Of a DNA stretch of 64,000 bases, positions 43,133 through 52,600 are shown one piece after another. The stretch lies in assembly GCF_024519455.1 (NCBI RefSeq), contig NZ_JALJRY010000008.1, positions 318,132 through 382,131 on the forward strand, read 5' to 3'. The position numbers and the translations under genes were made by a program. The stretch's first letter is position 1. Each line of letters opens with the position of its first letter. The notes beneath the pieces were generated by a model that worked only from the letters and a program-made list of their open reading frames with translations, made no database searches and was not told the DNA's origin. This stretch comes from Streptomyces sp. STR69 (GTDB taxonomy: Bacteria > Actinomycetota > Actinomycetes > Streptomycetales > Streptomycetaceae).

Positions 43133-43947
43133 TGCCCCTCCTCCGCTTCGGTCGCGCCGACCGGGTCGGCGTCGCCGTTGTGGACGGGCTCGTCCAGTGA
43201 TCCGGTCATGGCGCCGACGAGTTTCTCGATCGTGGCGTCGGCCGCGGTGAACGAGGCGACCCGGCGGCCCAGCCGCAGCACCTCGACCCGGTCCGCGACC
43301 GACAGCACCTCGGGCATGTTGTGACTGATGAGAACGACGCAGATGCCCCGGTCGGCGACCCTGCGCACGGTCTCCAGGACCCGGGCGCGCTGGACGACAC
43401 CCAGGGCGGCGGTCGGCTCGTCCATGAAGATGACCTTGTTGGCGAAGGCGACCGCGCGGGCGACGGCCACGGACTGCCGCTGCCCTCCCGACAACGTTGT
43501 CACAGGAGCCGTCACATCTTTCAGTTCGACTCCCAGTTCACCGAACGCCGCGATCGCCTCCCGCCGCATCGTGGGCCGGTCGAGCACGCCCAGGCGGCCG
43601 AGCAGACCCCCGCGCACGAGTTCCCTGCCGAGATAGAGATTGGCCGCCGCGTCCAGATCCGGCGCCAGTGAAAGATCCTGGTAGACGGTCTCGACTCCGT
43701 GCCGTTGCGCGTCCATCGGCCCCGTGAACCGGACCGGCACCCCGTCCAGGCGCACCTCGCCCTCGTCCGGGGTGAGCACACCGGAAAGTACGTTCACCAA
43801 CGTCGACTTGCCGGCACCGTTGTCACCGATCAGTGCGACGACCTCACCGGCGTACGCCGTGAAGTCTGCGCCCTGGAGCGCCTGGACATGGCCGAAACGC
43901 TTGACCACACCATGCGCCGCGAGCAGTGGTTCCCTTGCAGAGGCCAT
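43129..43947 (-). CDS. Sugar ABC transporter ATP-binding protein, single-domain
   Basis: 272 residues from the ATG at 43947. Walker A IGDNGAGKST, signature LSGGQRQSVAVARA, Walker B VIFMDEPTAALG, H-loop LISHN. Ribose-type systems more often have a fused double ATPase of ~500 residues; here there is one NBD, which must dimerise, as in the FrcA/XylG-like single-domain group. Divergent from the LacI gene. Confidence 0.92.
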   Translation of the reverse strand: MASAREPLLAAHGVVKRFGHVQALQGADFTAYAGEVVALIGDNGAGKSTLVNVLSGVLTPDEGEVRLDGVPVRFTGPMDAQRHGVETVYQDLSLAPDLDAAANLYLGRELVRGGLLGRLGVLDRPTMRREAIAAFGELGVELKDVTAPVTTLSGGQRQSVAVARAVAFANKVIFMDEPTAALGVVQRARVLETVRRVADRGICVVLISHNMPEVLSVADRVEVLRLGRRVASFTAADATIEKLVGAMTGSLDEPVHNGDADPVGATEAEEGQ

Positions 43948-43962
43948 GCTGTGCTTTCTGGT

Positions 43963-43979
43963 TGGTATCGTTAACAGTT
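43963..43979. promoter_or_regulatory. Candidate LacI operator in the sugar ABC/LacI divergent gap
   Basis: TGGTATCGTTAACAGTT is the only A+T-rich, CG-centred quasi-palindrome in the 146-bp gap; it lies 16 bp from the ATPase start. The symmetry (GGTATC/GTTAAC) is imperfect. Confidence 0.4.
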
Positions 43980-44093
43980 CGTCGATTCTGGGAGGCCCAT
44001 GAGTGGGCGTCAAGGGTCGGGACGGACACGGTTCGGGTGCGTGCCATCGGCCCGTCGGTCCGGTCGCGCTGGACGAGATCTGGAGGACGCGGC

Positions 44094-45119
44094 GTGGCCA
44101 GTCGTCCCAGGATGAAGGACGTAGCCGCGGTAGCGGGCGTGAGCGTGATGACGGTGTCCCGGGTGGTCAACGGCGAGGCGGGTGTGGCCCCCCGCACGGC
44201 CGCCCGCGTGGAGGCCGCGGTCCGCAAGCTGGGGTATCAACGCGACGACGTGGCACGGCAGTTGCGCCGTACGGACCGACTGAGCCAGACCATCGGACTG
44301 ATGGTGGACAACGTCGCAGACCCCTTCATGGCCGCCGTCGCCTCGGCCACCGAGGACATCGCCCATCGGCGCGGCAGCATGGTCCTCATCGGCTCCAGCC
44401 GCGCCGACCCGCACCGCGAACGGGAGGTCATCGCCGCCTTCACCGCCCGTCGCGTCGACGGGCTCATCCTCACCCCGGCCGCGGGCAGCCACCGCTTTCT
44501 ACGTCCGGCGCAGGCGCTGGGCACGAAGATCGTGTGCGTGGACCGGGCGGCGCCGGGCCTGGACGTGGACACCGTGGTGGTGGACAACTTCGGCGCGGTG
44601 GAACACGCCGTACGCCATCTCGTCGCGCACGGCCACCGCCGTATCGGCTACCTCGGTGACCGACGGGAGATCTGGACCTTCGGCGAACGCCACCGCGGAT
44701 ATCTGTCGGCCCTGAGCGCCGAGGGCATCGACGCCGACCCGGCGCTCGTCCGGCACGGACTGCGGTCCGGTGCGGACGCCGCGCGGGCCGTCACCGCGAT
44801 CCTCTCCGCACCCGAACCGCCCACGGCCGTGCTCGCGGGCAACGAGGTCCTCGCGCTGGGCGTCCTGCCGGTGCTGCCCGCCGGCGTCGCGTTCATCGCC
44901 TTCGACGACTTCGCACTGGCCGCACAGTTGACCCCGCCGGTCACCGTCATCGCGCAGGACCCGGTCGCCCTCGCGACGAGCGCCGCACATCTGCTGTTCG
45001 CCCGTATCCACGGGGACGCGTCACCGCCCCGCAGGGTCGTCATGCCCACCGAACTGATCCCGCGCGGGTCGGGGGAGATCCCGGGCCCCGCCGCGCCGCT
45101 CCCGGTTCCTCGGCGCTGA
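44094..45119 (+). CDS. LacI-family regulator of the sugar ABC operon
   Basis: 341 residues from the GTG at 44094 with GGAGG seven bases upstream. Helix-turn-helix MKDVAAVAGVSVMTVSRVVNG at the N-terminus, hinge region up to ~60, then a periplasmic-binding-protein-like effector domain (IGLMVDNVADPFMAAV, DGLILTPAAG, VVVDNFGAVEHAVRHLVAHGHRRIGYLG in parts). Divergently placed next to a ribose-type importer, so it most likely represses that operon until the sugar binds. Long upstream open frame ignored for lack of a ribosome site. Confidence 0.92.
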   Translation: MASRPRMKDVAAVAGVSVMTVSRVVNGEAGVAPRTAARVEAAVRKLGYQRDDVARQLRRTDRLSQTIGLMVDNVADPFMAAVASATEDIAHRRGSMVLIGSSRADPHREREVIAAFTARRVDGLILTPAAGSHRFLRPAQALGTKIVCVDRAAPGLDVDTVVVDNFGAVEHAVRHLVAHGHRRIGYLGDRREIWTFGERHRGYLSALSAEGIDADPALVRHGLRSGADAARAVTAILSAPEPPTAVLAGNEVLALGVLPVLPAGVAFIAFDDFALAAQLTPPVTVIAQDPVALATSAAHLLFARIHGDASPPRRVVMPTELIPRGSGEIPGPAAPLPVPRR

Positions 45120-45160
45120 CGACCCCCGGCCCCCGCCCCGCGCACGGAGTCGGTCGGCGC

Positions 45161-45376
45161 TTACGCGCGGGGCCGCTCGAAGGTGAGGAGCAGACCCTCG
45201 ACCGCACCGGGACCTATCCGGCCCTTGACGTCGGCGGCGGTGATCGCCTTCAGACCCCAGCCGTCCTCGGCGTGCTTGTTCAGGACCTTCTCCAGCTTGT
45301 CGCTGTCCAGCGCGTCGCCGATCAGCGACTCCCGGAAGCTGACGACCTTGTACTCGAACGTGTAGGTGTTGCTCAT
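45161..45376 (-). CDS. DUF4177-family small protein
   Basis: 71 residues, MSNTYTFEYKVVSFRESLIG... with the DUF4177 pattern: a strand YEYKVV-like start, a LEKVLNKHAEDGWGLKAI helix-turn and a C-terminal strand LLLTFERPRA. Function of the family unknown. Convergent with the LacI gene, 41 bp apart. Confidence 0.85.
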   Translation of the reverse strand: MSNTYTFEYKVVSFRESLIGDALDSDKLEKVLNKHAEDGWGLKAITAADVKGRIGPGAVEGLLLTFERPRA

Positions 45377-45649
45377 GGCTGCGGTGTCCTCCTGTGCGTG
45401 CGCACGGTGTGCGGTGGGCGGGGTCAGCCAATCACGGCAGGACGCTCGCGCGCAGGCCGGGGGTGGTTTCGGGGTCCTGCTGTCAACTGGGCCGGGGGGC
45501 AGGTGCGTTGAGCGGGCCGGGATGGAAAGGCGCGCACGGGTATGCCTTCACGGCGCGCCACGGCCGTGGTGTCACCCGGCACATGGCGGGGCGGAGACGT
45601 AGCGTGAACCGTGGCGCAGGCGGATGCGGACCGACCCCGTGGGGGAGCG

Positions 45650-46315
45650 ATGTGCTGGAGTGCGAAGGCCGATCTCGTCGCGGGCGCGGGCGTCCTCGCC
45701 GTAGGGGTGGCCTGTGTGGCCCGGACCCGTCGGCCGGCCGATCTGCCGATGGCCGCGCTGCCGTGGCTGCTCGGTGTCCACCAGATCGTCGAGTCGCTGG
45801 TGTGGGCCGCCGGAGGGGGCACCGGTGCCGCCACCCTCACCTGGGCCGTCATCGCCCTGCCACTGCTGGCGGTGTGGGTTCCGGCGGGCGTGTGGTGCGC
45901 CGCGCCACCGCAGGCCCGGCCCCGGCTCGCCGTACTGCTGGCGATCGGGGCGGCCACGGCCGCGGCGCTCGTCTACGCCCTTGTCGCGCATCCGGTGACG
46001 TCCGAGATCCGCGGCCACACCGTCGGGTACGTCGTCGATGTTCCGTACTCCCCACTGGTCATCGCCGGTTACCTCGTGGCGACGGTCGGCTCGCTGCTCC
46101 TGTCCGGTGACCGCGGGCTGCTGGTGCTGGGGATCCTGGTCACCGTCGGCGCGCTCGTCTGCTGGACGCTGTGGGAGCTGGAGTTCGTCTCGACCTGGTG
46201 CGCGGTCGCCGCGGTGTCCTCGGTGGTCCTGTTCTTCTGGGTGCGCGGCCGGGACGGGGAGCAGGGGCAGCGACCGTACGCGAGTCTGTCGGGTGGTGGG
46301 TCCGCGCGACCATGA
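45650..46315 (+). CDS. Membrane protein, MCWSAxAD-type (DUF6629-like)
   Basis: 221 residues with about seven membrane helices. The opening MCWSAKADLVAGAGVLAVG and LPWLLGVHQIVESLVW are characteristic of a small actinobacterial membrane family of unknown function. The ATG at 45650 closely follows GGGGGAG, and no residues upstream look conserved. The C-terminal ~20 residues are hydrophilic. The 273-bp divergent gap between it and the DUF4177 gene shows no recognisable operator. Confidence 0.75.
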   Translation: MCWSAKADLVAGAGVLAVGVACVARTRRPADLPMAALPWLLGVHQIVESLVWAAGGGTGAATLTWAVIALPLLAVWVPAGVWCAAPPQARPRLAVLLAIGAATAAALVYALVAHPVTSEIRGHTVGYVVDVPYSPLVIAGYLVATVGSLLLSGDRGLLVLGILVTVGALVCWTLWELEFVSTWCAVAAVSSVVLFFWVRGRDGEQGQRPYASLSGGGSARP

Positions 46316-46403
46316 CGAGAAACGGGCGCGGTCGAGTGGGGTCCAAAGTGCCCTGCGTACAACTTCGTTGATGTCGGGCGGTGCTGTCGGGTTGGATGGC
46401 GCC

Positions 46404-46670
46404 ATGGAACGCGTTGACGTAGAGCTGTTCACTGACGGCGGGAACGACGCCGTGGTCCGTCTGCCCGGTCGCCGGTTCCCCGGTGTGCTCATCCAGGGCG
46501 ACTCCCTGCACATACTCCGCACCGATGTGGCCGAGGTGGTGGAGGCCTGCGAGCGCGGCGACCTCGCCGAGGCGGAGGAGTCCGCGGGGCTTCTCCTGGC
46601 GGGCCTCGACGCGCTGCTGACCCGCTATTCCGTGGCGTTGGAGAACCACAGCATCCAGCGGCCCTACTGA
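46404..46670 (+). CDS. Conserved hypothetical small protein
   Basis: 88 residues, MERVDVELFTDGGNDAVVRLPGR..., acidic, predicted strand-rich first half (RRFPGVLIQGDSLHILRTDV) and helical second half (EVVEACERGDLAEAEESAGLLLAGLDALLTRY in parts). No membrane segment, no catalytic motif. Codon bias is typical of coding sequence. I do not recognise a characterised family. Ends 2 bp from the convergent isomerase gene. Confidence 0.7.
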   Translation: MERVDVELFTDGGNDAVVRLPGRRFPGVLIQGDSLHILRTDVAEVVEACERGDLAEAEESAGLLLAGLDALLTRYSVALENHSIQRPY

Positions 46671-46672
46671 CC

Positions 46673-48142
46673 TCACACCTCCCGGTGCCCGATGCCCAGC
46701 AGGCTCGCGGCGGCCCGGAAGTCGGCGGAGTGGTGGCCGAGCGCGAGGGACCAGTGGTGGCCCACGCCCGTGGCGCTCCACGCGTCGACCCACTCACCGG
46801 GATCACGGCCGAAGTCGACACGGCTGGTGGTGTTGCCGATCGCGAGCAGCGGCCCGGGTACGACGCTGCCCTCCGAGGTGATGAACGACAGGCTGCCGTC
46901 GGCGTCCTGGCCCACGCCGAGGAGGGTCACGGGACCGTGCTGGACGTCGAATTCCACGCTGACGCCCCAGCCGCGCTTGCCGTGATAGACGCCCAGGCCG
47001 CGCAGCAGCGGATCACGGGCACTGACCGCGAGGTGCGCGGGTCCGTCGTGCCCCATCTCCACCACCCCGTCCTCGAAGTCGAGGGCCTGGATCTCGGTGA
47101 AGGAACCCCCGGCGCCGATGCTCTGCGTCGCCAACTGGGCCAGGCTGGTGCGCAGTTCGTACTCACCGGCGGCCGGCACGCCCCGGGCGGTGAGCAGGGA
47201 GGCACCCAGGATCATGCCGGCGCCGAGCCGTTCGTGCAGTTCGCCGTCGAGACCGCGGTGGTAGTAGGCGAGGGTGTCGAGGCCGAAGTCCTCGACGAGC
47301 CGGTCGAGCGCGACCGACACGGTCGCCCCCCATGCGAGGTCCTCGTCGACCACGCTGTCGTCGACGGCGAAGATCTGCCGGGCGAGAGCCGTGCGCTCAC
47401 GGGTCTCGGCCTCGCCGACCCGCTCCACCCGTTGTCGTAGATCGTCGAACTCCAGCACCTCGACATGCGAGCCGAACGTCGCGGGGAGCAGCGTCAGATC
47501 GGTCGACACGTCGAGCATGCCGGGGTACAGATGCCCCATCAGACCGTGCCGGGCGTGCCGGAGCGCGGCCCGGACCCCCGCCGCCCGGATCCACTGCTCG
47601 ATGCGCCGCCAGGCCGACTCCTGGCGCAGCCAGCCCGACACCGACCGGAAGGGGATGCCGGCCCGCCGGAAGACGTTGCCGACCTCGGGCACCGGGCACT
47701 GCCCGCAGTAGGCGAGCCAGGCACCGGTGTCGAAGGAGGCGTGGTCCATCCGCTCGGACGGCTGGAGGTCGATGACCAGGACAGGGGTGTGCGAGCGCTG
47801 GGCGATCGGCAGCACCATCGACGAGGTCAGGTAGGTCGTCAGGAACAGCACGATCAAGTCGCAGTCCGCGCGCCGGAGTTGCTCCGCCGCTGCCGCTCCC
47901 TCCACCGCGTCGGAGATGAAGCCGACGTCGGTCACCTCCGCGTCCATCCGCTGGAGACGCTCGGCGACGTACGCGGACGACTCCTTCAACTGCGGTAGCA
48001 GGTCCGGGAATTGGGGCCAGTAGGCGCCGAGGCCACCCGCCACGAGTCCGATCCGGGTGCGGCGGCGGGACACCGGGGGGAGCAACTCACGCAGGACCGC
48101 GGCGCGTTCCGCGGTCACAGGCAGGGGGTCGGTCGTTGTCAT
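46673..48142 (-). CDS. L-arabinose/L-fucose isomerase-family protein
   Basis: 489 residues from the ATG at 48142; the long frame upstream overlaps the MFS gene and is not coding. Fold-family features: IGLVAGGLGAYWPQFPDLLPQL at the N-terminus, DCDLIVLFLTTYLTSSMVLPI, FGLDTLAYYHRGL and EIQALDFEDGVVEMGHDGPAHL in parts. It should interconvert an aldose and ketose with a divalent metal. Last gene of a two-gene operon with an MFS transporter, opposite a large glycosidase, so it probably processes the sugar released there. Confidence 0.83.
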   Translation of the reverse strand: MTTTDPLPVTAERAAVLRELLPPVSRRRTRIGLVAGGLGAYWPQFPDLLPQLKESSAYVAERLQRMDAEVTDVGFISDAVEGAAAAEQLRRADCDLIVLFLTTYLTSSMVLPIAQRSHTPVLVIDLQPSERMDHASFDTGAWLAYCGQCPVPEVGNVFRRAGIPFRSVSGWLRQESAWRRIEQWIRAAGVRAALRHARHGLMGHLYPGMLDVSTDLTLLPATFGSHVEVLEFDDLRQRVERVGEAETRERTALARQIFAVDDSVVDEDLAWGATVSVALDRLVEDFGLDTLAYYHRGLDGELHERLGAGMILGASLLTARGVPAAGEYELRTSLAQLATQSIGAGGSFTEIQALDFEDGVVEMGHDGPAHLAVSARDPLLRGLGVYHGKRGWGVSVEFDVQHGPVTLLGVGQDADGSLSFITSEGSVVPGPLLAIGNTTSRVDFGRDPGEWVDAWSATGVGHHWSLALGHHSADFRAAASLLGIGHREV

Positions 48143-48174
48143 GCGGGGTGTTCCTTCCGGGTTCCGGTGTGGAC

Positions 48175-49467
48175 TCAGGTCCGGGCCACGCCGAGTCCCT
48201 TGACCCGAGCGGCCGTTGCCTCGGGGGAGCGCCGGATGAGGGTATGGATGACGTACACGCCCGCGACGCCCGAGGCCGCCATGCAGAGGGTGATCGACCA
48301 GAGCAGGACGGAGGCGCTGTAGTCCATCAGGGCGGGCGTGACGAAAGCGACGCCCGCGAAGACCCCGCGTGAGAGGGCGTAGGTGAGGCCCTGGGTGGTG
48401 CCGCGGGTGTCCGGGGGCAGCGTCAGCTGCGACCACACCTTGTAACTGGCCTCCCCGGCAAAGGGGTTGGAGATCTGGTAGAGCACGAAGAAGACGAGCA
48501 TGCCGACGAGGGCGCCGGCCGTGACGGAGGCGATGCAGAAGGCGACGACCTGCACGACCGTGAACACGTAGAACAGCCGGTCGCGCCAGGGTGTGTCGGC
48601 GAGCCGGACGAAGACGAAGGTCAGCACCAGCGCGATCGGCAGGAAGGCCAGGTTGATCCCGGTGGCCAGGCTCTGGGAGGCACCGCTCACCGTCACCAGC
48701 AGGTAGGTGCCGAACTGGCCGAAGGTGTTGGCGCCGATGCCCCAGGTGACGTAGTAGACGAAGGTCGCGACCATCGGCACCATCGCGGCACGGTTGCAGA
48801 TGTTCTTCAGCTCGATGCCGCGCGGCACCGCCTCCTTCGGCACCTCTTCCTCCGCAGGCTCGTCGGGCAGTTCCAGACGGGAGCGGAGCTGCCAGGTGAC
48901 CAGCGCGGCGACGACCAGATGGCCGGTGATGAACCGCGCCCCGGTCAGTCCCGTGTCGGACAGGAGATAGCCGAGGAAGATCACGACGACGATGCCCAGC
49001 ACCCACATGACCTGGGTGAAGGACACCAGACGCGCCCGGCCTTCGGGAGGCGCGGCGTCCGAGACCACGGCCAGGGACGTCGGCAGATCGGCACCGGCCG
49101 CCAGCCCCGCGACGAGCACGCCGACGAAGAGCACGATGTCGTTCGGCGCCAGCGTGATGACGACCGCGCCCACCGCGTAGCAGAGGATGTCCAGGTTGTA
49201 GACGCGGCGGCGCCCGAACAGGTCGGCGAGCCGGCCGCCGACGAGGGAGCCGACGGCGATGCAGCCGGTGACGATGGCGCTGATCGCCCCGGCCATCCAC
49301 ACGCCCATGTCGTAACTGTCGCGGTAGATGGCCAGGTTGACGGCGATGCTGACGATGAGCGCGGCGTCCAGGTAGGAGGCCATGCCCGAGAGGGCGGCGA
49401 CCTTCCACAGGTGCTTCGGGATGGGCTGTTCCGGTTGTGCCTGGGCAGCGGGCAAGAATCGGCTCAT
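48175..49467 (-). CDS. MFS sugar transporter
   Basis: 430 residues, ~12 membrane helices. Loop 2-3 reads GGRLADLFGRRRVYNLD, a canonical MFS/sugar-porter motif; a matching RLADTPWRDRLF follows in the second half, and there is a long acidic central loop (LELPDEPAEEEVPKE). Likely imports an oligosaccharide or glycoside. Its promoter contains the LacI palindrome shared with the LacI gene at 54678. Confidence 0.9.
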   Translation of the reverse strand: MSRFLPAAQAQPEQPIPKHLWKVAALSGMASYLDAALIVSIAVNLAIYRDSYDMGVWMAGAISAIVTGCIAVGSLVGGRLADLFGRRRVYNLDILCYAVGAVVITLAPNDIVLFVGVLVAGLAAGADLPTSLAVVSDAAPPEGRARLVSFTQVMWVLGIVVVIFLGYLLSDTGLTGARFITGHLVVAALVTWQLRSRLELPDEPAEEEVPKEAVPRGIELKNICNRAAMVPMVATFVYYVTWGIGANTFGQFGTYLLVTVSGASQSLATGINLAFLPIALVLTFVFVRLADTPWRDRLFYVFTVVQVVAFCIASVTAGALVGMLVFFVLYQISNPFAGEASYKVWSQLTLPPDTRGTTQGLTYALSRGVFAGVAFVTPALMDYSASVLLWSITLCMAASGVAGVYVIHTLIRRSPEATAARVKGLGVART

Positions 49468-49518
49468 GATGCGGCTCCTCGCGGCTCCGGGGCCGGGGTC
49501 GCAGTGAATATAGGGTTC

Positions 49519-49532
49519 GGAAAACGTTCCAA
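49519..49532. promoter_or_regulatory. LacI operator 1 (MFS-isomerase promoter)
   Basis: GGAAAACGTTCCAA, CG-centred, 52 bp upstream of the MFS start. The same 14 bases, in inverse orientation, occur once more at 54721-54734 in front of the LacI gene. Confidence 0.75.
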
Positions 49533-49630
49533 CAAGTCCCCTTGCGCCATTCGGCGTGAAGAAGTGTCAGCCGTCTTCCCGGTCCCCGGTACCGGTGCCA
49601 ACATTGCAGGTGGCAGACGACTGAGTCGAC

Positions 49631-49644
49631 CAAAAACGTTTTTG
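49631..49644. promoter_or_regulatory. LacI operator 2 (glycosidase promoter)
   Basis: CAAAAACGTTTTTG is a perfect 14-bp palindrome with the same AACGTT core as operator 1, 43 bp upstream of the glycosidase GTG. One operator on each side of the divergent promoter would let a LacI dimer or tetramer control both. Confidence 0.7.
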
Positions 49645-49686
49645 ATCCGTGTGGGTGACCGAGCCGCACCCGGAAGGACCGCCGAC

Positions 49687-52600
49687 GTGATCTCTCCCGC
49701 GCTCCAGCAGCTCTTCGACGCCCCGCCCCGGGACTTCGGCCCCACCCCGCTGTGGTGGTGGTCGGGCGCCAAGGTCACCCGCGAGCGTCTCGACTGGCAG
49801 CTGCGCAGATTCGCGGACGGCGGCGTCCACAACCTCGTGGTGATCAACCTGGCCCCGGCAGGCCCGAGTTTCGGCGCCCGGACCGACGACCCGCCGTGGT
49901 TCGGCGAGGAGTGGTGGGACCGCTTCACCGACGCCTGTCGCATCGCCCGGGACATCGGCACCCGCCTGTGGTTCTACGACCAGCTCGGCTTCTCCGGCGC
50001 CAACGTCCAAGGCGCCGTCACCCGGCGGCACTTGGCTGCCACCGGCCGCGCACTGCGCTCCCGCAGGGCCACTGTCTCGGGCGGCACGGTCGCCTCGCAG
50101 GGTGCTGAAACCCTAGTCGCCGCCTACGACTTGACGGGCCGTCGGCTGCAAGTGGCCCTCGCCCCGGGCTCCTTCCGGATCACAGCTGCGGACGGCACGG
50201 ACGTCCGGCTCGTCGTCGCCGTCCCCACTGCCTTCGACTACCTCTCCCCGCACGCCGGGGAACTGCTCCTGGACGCCGTCCACCACGAGTACGACCGCCG
50301 GGTTCCCGAGTACCTGGGCAACGTCATCGCGGGCAGCTTCCAGGACGAACTGCCCGCCACGAACTCCTGGAGCCCCCGCTTCCCCGAGGAGTTCCGCGCC
50401 CGCCGCGGCTACGACCTGCTCGACCATCTGCCGGCCCTGTTCGGCCCGGCGGACGCCCGCGCGGCGAAGATCCGCGCCGACTACTACGCGGTCCGCGCCG
50501 AGCTCACCGAAGAGGCCCTCTTCAAGCCCCTCGCGGCCTGGCACGAGGAACGCGGCATGCTCGTCGGAGCCGACCAGAGCAACCCCGCGCGCGCCGGGTT
50601 CCCGGCCCAGTCGACACAGCTCTACACCGACTACTTCCGCACCCACCGCTGGTACGGCGCCGTCGGCAGCGACCACCACGGCGACTCCAAGGTCCACTCC
50701 TCCATGGCCCACCTCTACGGCCACGAACGCGTCTGGATCGAGGCGTTCCACTCCTCCGGCTGGGGCGGCACCCTCGCCGACACCTACGACTGGCTGCTGC
50801 CGTTCCTGCGCAGCGGGGCCAACCTGTACAACCCGCACGCCAGTTACTTCGGCACCGCGGGCGGCTGGTTCGAGTGGGCACCGCCGTCCACCGACTGGCG
50901 CCAGCCCTACTGGCAGCAGTACCCGGCGTTCTCCCGCGCCGTCGCCCGGATCTGCTCGATCATGTCCTGGGGCACCTACAGCGCCGACGTCGCGGTCCTG
51001 CACCCCACCGCCACCATGCAGGCCCTCCTCCCGCTCGACGCACCCGTCCACCACTTCGGCGACTGCCGCCTCGGCGACGACCACGCCGACGCCGACGAGA
51101 CCCAGGAGCACTACCTCGGCCTGTGCGGCACGAACAACTGGCTCGGCCCGCGCGTCGGTTCACTGGACCGCCACCGCATCTCCTACGACGTCATCGACGA
51201 CGCCTCCGTGCAGCGCGCCACGGCAACCGAAGGCGCCCTGCGCGTAGGGGACTTGGCGTACCGCGCCGTACTGCTGCCCTCGGCGAGCGTCCTGGAGGAG
51301 GAGACCGCACGCCGACTGTCCCAACTCCTCGACGCGGGCGGCCGGGTGGTGGTCGTGGGCCGTCCGCCCGCCTCGGCCGCCGGACTGGCCGGTGACGACT
51401 CCGTCGTGGCGGCCCTGCTGAAGCACCCGCGACTGGAGCGGGCGAGCGACGCCGAGGGCGGAGCGGCGACGCTGGCCGACAACGCCGGACACGCGACCGG
51501 CGAGGTGCCACTGCTCGTCAGGAGAAAGGGAGTTGGGGCGGTGGCCCTGGTGACGGGTGCCTTCCCCGACGCCCGCACGCTGCCTGGAGACGCCAACCAC
51601 GAGGCGGACCCCGCCCGTTACGCCCGCCACTCGACCGTCACCGTGCACGCCCAGGTCGCCGAGGCCGAGATCTGGAACCCGGCGAGCGGCACCCGACAGC
51701 CGGCGGACATCACGGTCCGCGACGGCCGCTCGACCATCGCGGTGCCACTGGAGGGCGCCTCCGCCGTCCTCGTCGTATGGCGCGAAGGCAGCCCGCTGAC
51801 ACCCCGGACGGCCGCACCGGCACCGAGGCCGCAGCGGACGACCGACGTCTCGGACGGCTGGGAAGGCCGTCTGGTCCCCACCATGGACAACACCTGGGGC
51901 GACCTGGCGCTCCCGGCCGGCACATCCGTCGCCGCACCGCAGATCTGGTCCATGCGCTGGACCGAGACGGACGGCCCCGACGCCAACTGGCAAGCCGCAC
52001 GGGCGACTTACGGAAACCGGGTCCGCGTCCTGTCTCCGACACCCGCCGCCCGGGCCCCCGAACCACTCGACGGGCCCGGTGTCGAACACGTCCTCGCCGA
52101 CGCCCTCCCCCTCACCCCCTCGGACGAGGACTGGCGGGTCTCGCTGTACTCGTCGAGCCGAGGGATCCCGGAGCCGGACGGCCTGCTCGGCAACAAGGGG
52201 ATGGTGAACGAGGAGTTCGTGCGCGTCCCCGTGCCCGGGCCCGGGACGGTCGCCAGGGTCCGGGCGATCGTCGAGACGGACCACCGGGGACCCGCCGAGC
52301 TGCATGTGGGCGCCGCGGCCGTCAAAAGAGTGTGGTGGAACGGCGAACTCCTCGACACCGCCGCCGGATACCTCACTACCGCACGCGTGACGGTCGGACG
52401 GCCCCGCAACGTCCTCGAATACGAACTGGCCGACGCCGAGGACAGGCCGCTCCTGATCTCCGGCACCGCGGGCACCCCTTTGGGCAGCTACTTCTGCCTG
52501 ACCCGACCGGGCGGATTCACCCCACGCCCACAGTTCATGTGCCTGCCCGAGGACGTACGACCGCACGGCGGCGTCACCTATCGAGGCCGTCTGCGCGCGT

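Noticed and set aside
45377..45649. Small plus-strand frames between the DUF4177 gene and the membrane protein
   Set aside because: No ribosome sites at sensible spacing and no conserved features; they overlap each other in different frames.
46673..49669. A single 998-codon minus-strand protein
   Set aside because: Only the part from 48142 is isomerase-like; the upstream part lies out of frame over the MFS gene and is a shadow.
48919..49686. Upstream extension of the glycosidase frame
   Set aside because: It is antisense to the MFS gene and includes the divergent promoter; a GTG with a good ribosome site at 49687 gives the conserved N-terminus.
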